From the NCBI GenBank assembly GCA_025529335.1, contig JAMYHX010000685.1:1-17448 (forward strand): DNA of 17,448 nt, read 5' to 3'. The DNA comes from Rhizopus sp. PT2906 (lineage: Eukaryota; Mucoromycota; Mucoromycetes; Mucorales; Rhizopodaceae). The notes under the pieces were generated by a model that was not told where the DNA came from, did no database searches, and was given only the letters and a program-made list of their open reading frames with translations. How positions within the stretch are numbered: position 1 is the first letter of the stretch; each line of letters begins with the position of its first letter. The position numbers were made by a program, and so were the translations under genes. This document shows, one piece after another, positions 7,690 to 16,477 of this stretch.

Positions 7690-8947
7690 ATGACAACACG
7701 GACTACTGAGCTATCAAGGGATCTACTTTCAACAATAAGAGTTTCAAAGATATTTCAGGATTCTGATGGTCCAATCACTTCACTTTCATTCAATGACAGT
7801 GGTGTTACTTGTTTAACTACTGCTGAAGACGATAGCTTAAGAGTCTATGACGCTTTAGAAGGATCGTAAGTGATCAAGTTGTTAATGTTCATTACTAAAA
7901 ATAATAAAGATCAAAGGCAACAGTATTCTCAAAAAAGTACGGAGCCACATTAGCAAGGTTCTCACATCATGACAACAATGTGATTTATGCATCAACAAAA
8001 GAAGACGGTAACCACAAAGAGCACATACACACACATACACACGCGTAATTCAGTTCTTACTTATTATTTTATAAAGACACGCTGAGATACCTTTCACTGT
8101 TTGATAACAAATTCATTCGTTATTTTCGTGGACATAAAAAGAGGTAAGAAGTATGCATAGTGATTCAATATATATAAATACGATTGTTGATAGGGTAACA
8201 ACCATTGATGTGTCACCTATAGACGATAGAGTCTTAACCGCTTCATTGGATGAAACGGTTCGTTTATGGGATTTACGTTCATCTACAGGACAGGTAAAAT
8301 ATAGCATGAATCAATGATACATGTTTCTTATTTAAATATAGGGTGTAGTGCATGGACAAGGACGATTGGTGGCAGCTATTGATCCACAAGGACTAGTGTT
8401 TGCTGTAGGCACAAATACAAACATCATACATATGTACGATATTGGTGAATACACGCGTGGACCATTTTCATCATGGTCTATCGAAGATCCAATTTACCCT
8501 TCTACACCAATACCAGAGTGGACTAGCATAAAGTTTACAGCAAATGGAAAATATATAATTATCACAACCGTAGGCGATAACATGTACGTCGTAGACTCAT
8601 TTAATGGTCGTATCATGCATCGTCTGATAGGTAATGCTGGCCCAAATGACGCATCAACCAATGGAGAAGAAGTCAGTCTCACGCCAGATGGACGGTTTGT
8701 GATGGCAGGCGGAAGTGATGGTCGTGTAAGAGTATGGGATCTATTACAAAATGATAACATAGATATCGAGCCCTTCCTTTCTTTATCATCTCCTCATAAG
8801 GATCCTATCAAGGCGGCTGAATTTTCACCTTCACACGCCATGTTTATTACAGCAAGTGACGGCTTGGTAAGAATAAAATAAAAAATATGAACATTCAATA
8901 ACATTCAAACATAGGCCATGTGGCTACCTGTATCACAACCTCAATAG
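7690..8947 (+). CDS. SWD2: WD40 protein Swd2 / WDR82, COMPASS subunit
   Basis: Six exons: 7690-7865, 7910-8007, 8077-8143, 8194-8293, 8342-8866 and 8915-8947, totalling 999 bases (332 residues; yeast Swd2 is about 330). WD repeats run through the whole chain: GPITSLSFNDSG with DDSLRVYD, then ATLARFSHHDNNVIYAS with DDTLRYLSLFD, VTTIDVSPIDDRVLTAS with ETVRLWDLRS (W139), and SDGRVRVWDL (W279). The set RVSKIFQDSDGPITS and YFRGHKKRVTTIDVSP is typical of the Swd2/WDR82 family. Swd2 is a seven-bladed propeller shared by the Set1/COMPASS H3K4 methyltransferase and, in yeast, the mRNA cleavage/polyadenylation factor; it links H2B ubiquitination to H3K4 methylation. Exon 6 codes for only ten residues (AMWLPVSQPQ) and completes the last blade. 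Intron 2 holds a CA-rich run (8018-8040). The start at 7690 is the family start; the frame is open upstream from 7594 but that part is untypical. Confidence 0.92.
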
Positions 8948-9056
8948 TCTTATAAGCGGAGATTTCATCTTTATCCGTATATTGCTTCTTTTTTATCTTT
9001 TTTTTTCTCTTTCTCTCTCTTTTGTATTTATTTTTCATAAAAAGGTTCATTAGACT
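8948..9056 (+). promoter_or_regulatory. Short gap with pyrimidine tract upstream of 5-oxoprolinase
   Basis: The 109 bases between the SWD2 stop and the next ATG must hold the SWD2 3' end and the start region of the next gene. A C/T-rich run covers about 8984-9031, ending roughly 25 bases before the ATG, as often seen at fungal transcription starts. No AATAAA is seen in the gap. Confidence 0.45.
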
Positions 9057-12000
9057 ATGTCAATAAAAAATAAGCTCACTATATGCATTGATCGGGGAGG
9101 CACTTTTACAGATTGTATTGGTTTTTTGGGTAAACCAGAGGATGATGATTATAAGGAATTTGTGATCAAGTTATTATCCGAGGATCCTTCCAACTATAAA
9201 GATGCTCCAACAGAAGGAATAAGAAGAATAGTTGAATTGGCAACTGGTGAGAAGATTCCCAGATCTCAACCAGTTCCAACCAGATACATCGGTAAAAATA
9301 AAACGCGTAGTTTTTTTTATAGCAAGAGAATAATAATAGAAGCATACAGAAAGCGTACGCATGGGAACTACAGTTGCTACAAACGCATTACTCGAAAGAA
9401 AAGGAGAAAAGAACGCATTATTGATTACTAAAGGATTCAAGGATCTTTTGACTATTGGAAACCAGTCAAGGCCCAAAATCTTTGATCTTTGTATTAATAA
9501 GCCAGATGTACTTTATGAAAAGGTTATCGAGGTTGATGAACGGTAAGTACACGTTACACATTCAGTCTGCGCATAAATTTGAACTCGTTCTTGTAGTATC
9601 GTCTTGGTGAATTCCGCTGTCTCGGAGAATCAGATTAAGCCAGCTCAAGAAGATGAGTTTATAAAAAAAGGCATAACTGACGAATGGGTAAAAGTTCTCA
9701 AGAAGCCAGGTGAGTGTCCATTATCCAAAGGTAGCGTAAGCTTACATTTAGCTCTAGATCTGACCAAAACCAAGCAACAACTTCAACAGTTATTTGATGA
9801 AGGTTACCAAAGTATATCTATTTGTTTAATGCATGCATATATATATCCTGAGCATGAGAATCAAATTGGCAAGTTAGCCGAGAGCATAGGTTTCTCTCAT
9901 ATCTCGCTGTCAAGTCAAGTGATGCCCATGGTTAAGATCGTACCTAGAGGAACATCTGCCACAGCGGATGCTTACTTGACACCATGTATTCAAAAGTATA
10001 TCCAGAGCTTTGTCAGCGGCTTTGATGATGGATTCCAAAAAGGCACTACTCAGCTACAGTTCATGCAGAGTGATGGTGGATTAGTGCCAGTGAGTCACTT
10101 CTCAGGATTCAAGGCTATACTATCTGGCCCTGCTGGTGGTGTTGTTGGATACGCATTAACATCATACAATGATGTACCAGTCATTGGTTTTGACATGGGT
10201 GGGACAAGTACAGATGTCTCACGCTATAATGGTTACTTTGATCATGTATTTGAGACAACGACAGCTGGTGTAACGATCCAGGCACCTCAGCTAGATATTC
10301 ATACCGTTGCCGCTGGTGGTGGGTCTATGTTATTCTTCAAGAATGGCATGTTTGTTGTTGGACCAGAGGTAGTGATGATATCAACAATACTTTATGTTAA
10401 CTTTTTGAATAATTAGAGTGCAGGTGCTCATCCTGGACCAGCTTGTTATAGGTATATATCATATATTCGCGAATAGGCTATACTAACTTATCTCTCCATG
10501 TATTAAGAAAAGGGGGGCCATTAGCAGTTTCTGATGCAAATCTATTTTTGGGTCGTCTTTTACCAGATTACTTTCCAAAGATATTTGGTCCTAACGAAGA
10601 TCAGCCTCTCGACAGACAGGTGGTTGAAGAAAAGTTTAAGGAATTAGCAAAAACTATCAATGCGTCCACGGGAGAAGATAAATCGGTTGATGAGATTGTA
10701 TATGGATTCATTAAAGTAGCAAATGAAACAATGTGTAGACCCATTCGTGCATTAACTGAAGCAAAAGGCCATGATACCAGCCAGCATGTATTAGCCGTGT
10801 TCGGCGGTGCAGGGGGACAGCATGCATGTGGGATTGCTCGTAACCTTGGTATTAGTAAAATCATCATGTACCGACATAGCTCTATTCTCTCCGCTTTTGG
10901 GCTTGCCCTTGCTGATGTTGTTCACGAAGTACAAGAACCTTCTGCTCAAGTATTCAATAAGGACAGTCTTTCGCGTATCCAAGGACGCGTAAGCGAATTG
11001 AAAAAGACATGCAAAGAAGAGCTTTCCAAACAAGGGTTTCGTGATCAAGACATTGGTCTGGAAGTTTACCTTAACCTTCGCTATGAAGGTACGGATTGCG
11101 CTTTGATGACACTTCAGTCTTCCGAATCAAGTTGGGACTTTGAGAGTGCATTCTGCGAGCTGTACAAACAAGAATTTGGCTTCTTGCTCAAAGATCGTGA
11201 CATCTTGGTAGATGACATTCGTATTCGTGGAATTGGCAAGACAATGCGTCATAAAGACCTCACACCTGACAGGGAAACCCAGGAATTATATGCTTCAAAT
11301 CAGATACTACATATGGATAGCAGCAAGGCGGATTCTTTTACTTCCGCATACTTTGAAGAAGGAGGACGAAATGACCATGTTCCTGTCTACCTCCTGAGCC
11401 ACCTTGCTCCGGGTTCAATTGTAAATGGTCCAGCCATCATTATAGATGCTACATCTACAGTCGTGATCGAACCATCTTGCTCTGCCTTGGTTACTTCTAA
11501 CCATCTCACGATCACAATCGGTAAAGGAGAAAGAAAGAAAGTGACAACAGAAATGGAGCCAATTCAGCTATCTATCTTTTCTCATCGATTCATGAGCATC
11601 GCCGAACAAATGGGTCATACTCTTCAAAAGACAGCTATATCTACAAATATCAAAGAACGACTTGGTAAAACGAGCATGGTATGATAATACAAAACTAACT
11701 GTTGATAAATTTAGACTTTTCTTGTGCCTTATTTGGTGCTGATGGTGGACTCGTTGCTAATGCCCCGCATATTCCTGTGCATCTAGGTTCACTAAGTCAT
11801 GCAGTAATATATCAATTAAACTATTACAAAGATGACTTGCATGAGGGTGATGTTATCATGACGAACCATCCTGCAGCTGGTGGCTCACATTTGCCAGGTA
11901 AGGGTATCATTGGATAAATATAAGTATTCATGTTCTATTGATAGATATTACTATAATCACACCTGTGTTCAATAATGGTAAAATCGTCTTCTTTGTCGCA

Positions 12001-13313
12001 TCAAGAGGACATCATGCGGATATTGGCGGAATATCACCTGGCTCTATGCCGCCTCATTCTAAAGAATTGTTCCAAGAGGGTGCTGCAATCAAGTCGTTCA
12101 AGATTGTTTCCAAGGGTCACTTTGATCAAAAGGGTCTTGAGGAGCATCTGTGTGTCATCCCTGCATCTTATCCAGGCTGTTCTGGTTCACGTGCATTCAA
12201 AGACAATTTGTCTGGTAAGGACACCTTTGTTTATTAAACACATGAACTAATCCTGTTCAAGACTTGAAGGCACAGATTGCTGCTAACCAAAAGGGTATCA
12301 CTTTGGTCAATGCTTTGATTGAAGAATACTCTCTTGAGGTTGTACAGGCATATATGATGCATATTCGTCATAACGCAGCAGATGCTGTTAGGCAGTTATT
12401 AAAAGGAGTTGCTAAAAATAATTCTTACAAGGATATGGTGGCGGTTGACTATATGGATGACGGTACACCCATTCATTTGCGAGTATCAATTGATCATGAA
12501 AAAGGCACTGCCTTGTTTGACTTTGAAGGTACTGGTCCTGAAGTTTATGGTAATACCAACACACCTGAAAGTGTGTGTTATTCTGCCATCATATATTGTC
12601 TTCGCTGTCTTGTAAATCAAGATATACCTTTGAATGCAGGCTGCTTGGAGCCCATCACTATCAAGATCCCTCCTCGTTCTATCTTGAGCCCTTCAGAAAA
12701 GAGCGCAGTGGTCGGTGGCAATGTACTTACAAGTCAACGTTTGGTCGACGTTGTCTTGAGAGCCTTTGAAGCCTGTGCTGCTAGTCAAGGTTGCTGTAAT
12801 AACTTGACATTTGGTAAGGGTGGTAAAAATAAGGAAACTGGGGAAGTAAAGGCTGGCTGGGGTTACTATGAAACTATTGCTGGTGGTAGTGGCGCTGGCC
12901 CAACCTGGAATGGGCAAAGTGGTGTCCATACGCATATGACAAATACTCGTATTACGGATCCTGAGATCCTTGAACGCCGTTACCCTGTTATTCTGCACAC
13001 CTTTGGTATTCGTCCAAACTCTGGTGGTGATGGTCACTACCATGGCGGTGATGGTGTTATACGTGAAATTGAATTCTTGGAAGATGATATTCAGGTTTCC
13101 ATTTTATCCGAGCGTCGAGTATTCCGACCCTATGGTCTAAATGGCGGTAAAGACGGAGAAAAAGGAATCAATCTCTGGGTTCGCTATGAAAAGCAAGAGA
13201 TTACACAAACACTGAATTTGACAGGAAAGAACTCTGCGCTCTTTTCACGCGGTGATCGTATTGTCATCCTTACGCCAGGAGGAGGTGGCTATGGTCAAAA
13301 AGAAGAAAACTAG
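9057..13313 (+). CDS. OXP1: ATP-dependent 5-oxoprolinase
   Basis: Eight exons: 9057-9291, 9350-9542, 9597-10368, 10417-10451, 10508-11664, 11715-11897, 11945-12214 and 12262-13313; 3897 bases, 1298 residues (yeast Oxp1 1286). The enzyme opens 5-oxoproline to glutamate using ATP, the last step of the gamma-glutamyl (glutathione) cycle, in the cytosol. The N-terminal half is hydantoinase A-like: DRGGTFTD (12-19), RMGTTVATNALLERKG (from 82), SGPAGGVVG (319-327) and FDMGGTSTDVSR (341-352), the phosphate-binding motifs of the ASKHA-type fold. The hydantoinase B-like half begins near residue 761 (MEPIQLSIFSHRF) and has NIKERLDFSCALFG, TNHPAAGGSHLPD and RGHHADIGG, ending in the glycine-rich LTPGGGGYG. 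Exon 4 is a 35-base microexon. All introns are 47-58 bases. Splice sites were chosen to restore conserved blocks, such as ERLD/FSCA across intron 5. The gene appears intact and ends 55 bases from HEM13. Confidence 0.96.
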
Positions 13314-13368
13314 GATATTTTTAAATAAATCAAACTTTTATAAATAAAACAGTCTATAAAGTACATCT
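13314..13368. terminator. Convergent 3' region, 5-oxoprolinase / HEM13
   Basis: Only 55 bases separate the two stop codons. Plus-strand AATAAA hexamers lie at about 13324 and 13342, right after the 5-oxoprolinase stop. No clear AATAAA for HEM13 is seen on the minus strand within the gap, so its 3' end may run into the 5-oxoprolinase gene. Confidence 0.5.
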
Positions 13369-14668
13369 TTAATCAAGAGGAACCCAATCTCTAGGATTCT
13401 TCAACACTTCCAGCAAGTCTTGTTCTCTTGAGCCTTCTTCTACTTCTTTCATATATTCCCATCTTGCAGTCAAAGGTAAGGACATCAGAATGGCCTCAAT
13501 ACGAGCACCAGGGGTTTGAAGACCAAACTTTGTGCCTCTGTCCCAGACGAGATTGAATTCGACATAACGTCCACGACGAATCTGCTGCCACTCTTTCATC
13601 TCTGGTGTATACTTCATGTTCATTCTCTTTTTCATGATGGGGATATAAGAAACAGTGAATCGATTGCCCATTTCTTTTATAAAGCTGAAAAGTTCATCTG
13701 CTGGCTTATCGTCTAAATCATCGAAAAAGATGCCGCCGACACCTCTTGCTTCGCCGCGGTGCTTAATGAAAAAGTACTTATCACACCACTGCTTGAATTG
13801 ACCATAGTATTTCTTGTCAAACTTATCGCATCCGTCCTTGAGCACTTGATGGAAATGGATAGCATCCTCTTCATAAAGGTAAGCGGGTGTCAAATCAGAT
13901 CCACCGCCAAACCACCACATCTTGGGTGTGCCATCTGGGTTTTCTATTTCAAAGTATCTGTAATTCAAGTGTACAGTGGGTGCATTAGGATTGTGAGGAT
14001 GAATGACAAGAGAGATACCAGCAGCAAAGAAAGGTACAGGTCCATCTGCAGAAATATCTTTTCCTCGATCGTGTCTCATCTGCTCAACGGCTGCTTTGGG
14101 TAGCTGACCATAAACAACAGAAACACCAACACCCGCTTTCTCAAAGACATTACCATCCTGAAGTACACAGGTAATACCTTCTCCACCCTCTGGTCGTTCC
14201 CAGGCTGTCCTTGTGAATTGTTTACCATCTAATTGCTCAATTTCTGATACAATACGGTTTTGAAGTCCTTTGATGAATGCTTCCATACGAAGACGCATTG
14301 GGTCTTTATCCGTAATAGGTCCTTCAGTTTTCTTTTCAAAGAGTTATTATCATGAATTGCTTCTTTCATTAGATAACTTACTCGTTGTCTGTCATCAGAC
14401 ACAGCATCGCAGTGAGCCTGTTTATTGATTAAAAATGTGCATTGTATAATTGAGTGTATTTACCTGTTCCATGTACCATGCACTAGCTCCAATGGTAGCT
14501 AAGGCAGCAATGGCCGCTTTATTTTTCCAGTTACCAGTGGCAGTAGTAACTCTTGCAGTGGCATAGAATCTTGACTTGTTTGGTCTATGTCAAGGTGTTA
14601 TGACAGGAATAATCACTAAAAAGTACATACGTGACCAAAGTTCCTCGAAAGAATTGAGCTATTCTCAT
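13369..14668 (-). CDS. HEM13: Coproporphyrinogen III oxidase with mitochondrial presequence
   Basis: Four exons: 14631-14668, 14464-14584, 14382-14417 and 13369-14331, totalling 1158 bases (385 residues). The enzyme decarboxylates two propionates of coproporphyrinogen III to make protoporphyrinogen IX, using oxygen, in heme synthesis. The signature KQWCDKYFFIKHRGEARGVG begins near residue 245, followed by GIFFDDLDD; YFEIENPDG and WWFGGGSDLTP (204-214) are also typical. The first about 76 residues come from three small 5' exons and look like a bipartite mitochondrial signal: a basic start (MRIAQFFRGTLVTPNKSRFY), a possible cleavage site at RFY/AT, then a hydrophobic stretch at 36-50 (AAIAALATIGASAWY). 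This resembles the animal enzyme, which sits in the intermembrane space, rather than the cytosolic yeast one. The ATG at 14666-14668 follows an in-frame TGA directly, which fixes the start. Lacking the small exons, the frame would appear to begin at an internal Met 77. Confidence 0.95.
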
Positions 14669-15318
14669 TCAATGCTAAAGTTAGTGATACATTATTGCCT
14701 CATTCTTGTTCTCTCACCTGTCCTTTTACTGCAGAATCTAAGCATTTCTTTGAAAAAAAAAAGGGAGATACAGTTAGGCTGGTGGTCACAGAAAAAATAA
14801 AATTGGCGGTTAATAAAAATACAATTGCCTGAGAGACAAGATTTAATTTGTCGGTTAGTGCCAAACAAACTGTCGTTCAAATACGAATATGAAAAATAAA
14901 AAGAAGCCTAATCCACTGCACTTAATAATACGATGCTTAACTGAATTACATGTCCCTTTACACATTTCATTTAATAAAAGAATTACGTTAAATTTTGTTT
15001 AATCCTATTGTTTCTATCTAAGAATATTTTCGATAAATTAAGTACAATTTTTATTATTAAAACATGGTCATCAATGCAATTCAAGCAAAAAAGAGATCCA
15101 AGGGTAAGAAGGAGAGATAAGGAATGAGATTGATAATGATATATATGTAAAGAAAAGGATAGATACTAGGTATGGGTACCAGTAGGAGAATGGTCATAAA
15201 AATGGATATGTAATGGATATAGAGTGAGAAATTTCATGTTCAAAGTGATAGGGAAGGTGGGCATGAGGACATTCAAGAGATGATTTCTTTCGCGAGCCTC
15301 TTCTTTTTTTCAAATTCT
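14669..15318. other. Intergenic region: HEM13 promoter and 3' end of the coiled-coil gene
   Basis: No gene is supported in these 650 bases. The part next to 14669 must be the HEM13 promoter; it contains a T-run (minus strand) at 14753-14762. The middle (14880-15060) is very AT-rich. The part from about 15060 to 15318 is purine-rich on the plus strand and probably 3' untranslated sequence of the minus-strand gene. An 18-codon open frame at 15064-15120 has no support. No tRNA B-box was found. Confidence 0.4.
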
Positions 15319-15813
15319 TCAATTTTTCACCAAAATACTTTGACGTTCCTCCATGATTTCCTTGATTCGACTGTCCAATTCATTCGATCGAGCCTTCTTT
15401 GTTATGTATTCATCTTCAAGGAGCTGTAAACCTTCTTCAAAGGCCCTAATCAATCAAGTAAATATAATAGATATGAAATTCAACAAATATATGAATTGAG
15501 CTTTGCGCTTTGCGTACCTTTTCCATCTTGCAGTGATTGTTGGCTGTGGGCTTCTTGGTTCTGGAGGCTGGGAGGTTGATTCTGAAGATTGGGTGATTGT
15601 TAGTGGGCGGGACGTAGGCAAGAAACGCGCCATATCAACTTGGCTGTACGTTGTAATAATGCCATTACTGTTTGTTGCTTTCACCGTACAAACCATCATC
15701 AATATTCAAGCTGGACATAACATGATTGGAAAAGTGTAAGAAGGCAGCACTACAGCAAAGGTGAGAGTGACCTGGTTGGTGTTTTTACCGTTATTTTGTT
15801 GTTGTGCGTTCAT
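15319..15813 (-). CDS. Small protein with C-terminal coiled coil, function unknown
   Basis: I do not recognise the family. The model has three exons, 15789-15813, 15518-15677 and 15319-15445, adding to 312 bases (103 residues). The first half is polar and low in complexity (MNAQQQNNATNSNG, then TSQPPEPRSPQP). The last about 48 residues are charged and helical (ARWKRAFEEGLQLLEDEY, then ELDSRIKEIMEERQ), with heptad-like spacing that suggests a coiled coil. The join between exons 2 and 3 (donor GTACGC, acceptor GATTAG, 72 bases) is well supported, because both sides flow into one helix (WKR/AFEEG). The first exon is less sure: its intron would be 111 bases, longer than all others here; a start at the ATG at 15697-15699 is the alternative. 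Such proteins are often subunits of larger assemblies, but nothing here shows which. Confidence 0.55.
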
Positions 15814-16477
15814 CGAAAAAATGTTGTATTCAGCTTTGTTATTGAAAAAAGGCAGCTAAGTCGATAACTCGTGAATTGGACTCTTTAAAAAGAAGAGCTG
15901 AACATTATTAAAATAAGGCGTGTGTGCGTTTTATAGGGAATATTTATGTTGTTAGTATGATAAATGTGGTCAATGTGATTACTTATGCTTATATTATTAT
16001 TGCTATACTAGTAGCTACTATAGTTATTGTTATTATTATTATAAGTTATTCTTATCAAATGCGATAGAGGAATGTAAAGTAGAATGTATGCTCTAATTTA
16101 TTATACTCGAGTTATTATAATGATTTATATCAAACACGTCAGAGGGTATTTTGTATAAAATAAGCAGCACTGGGCATGGGACTTCCCAAGTTATAGTCAC
16201 TATCGGTCTCAGTGGGGAAACCTGAGGTTGGGAAAAAAAAAATGAAAATTGCCCTTTAATTACATTATCTTTCATAATTACCCATATACATTGTTGACTT
16301 TATACACTTATCGTGAAGAAACAAAAAAGGCAAACAGAGTATATGCTCTCAAAATTTCAAAGTAAACATTTTTGAAATGAGCAACACATATTATACCACA
16401 AAAAAAGGACGGTAGAATAAGCAATTGATATATAAAGTACTTGAAAAACAAAAGTGATAAGAAAGCAACTGATCTAG
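15814..16477. other. Intergenic region with TTA-rich repeats and a hairpin-rich patch
   Basis: No gene is supported. The right part of the coiled-coil gene's promoter lies at 15814-15900. An imperfect TTA/TTG triplet run covers about 15988-16045. A GC-richer patch at 16167-16230 can fold into several short hairpins. The rest is AT-rich. On the minus strand this is downstream of the decayed Crypton-like element, so parts may be its remnants. Confidence 0.4.
15988..16045. repeat. Imperfect TTA triplet repeat
   Basis: Short runs of TTA/TTG/CTA triplets, with the purest stretch GTTATTGTTATTATTATTAT near 16021-16040. A simple low-complexity repeat. Confidence 0.7.

Noticed and set aside
9057..13313. 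Series of separate hydantoinase A and B genes
   Set aside because: The apparent separate frames join through seven short introns into one 1298-residue eukaryotic 5-oxoprolinase, with conserved blocks rebuilt at each junction.
15503..15739. Plus-strand open frame with a hydrophobic segment opposite the coiled-coil gene
   Set aside because: It starts at TTG rather than ATG and overlaps the minus-strand exons, whose splice junction rebuilds a coherent helix. The hydrophobic look comes from the antisense of a polar coding region.
16093..16275. Sixty-residue minus-strand open frame
   Set aside because: It lies in AT-rich intergenic DNA with a start over the stretch rich in simple sequence, and shows no family resemblance.
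14669..16477. tRNA or 5S rRNA genes in the two long gaps
   Set aside because: No B-box like GGTTCGANTCC or cloverleaf arms were found on either strand.
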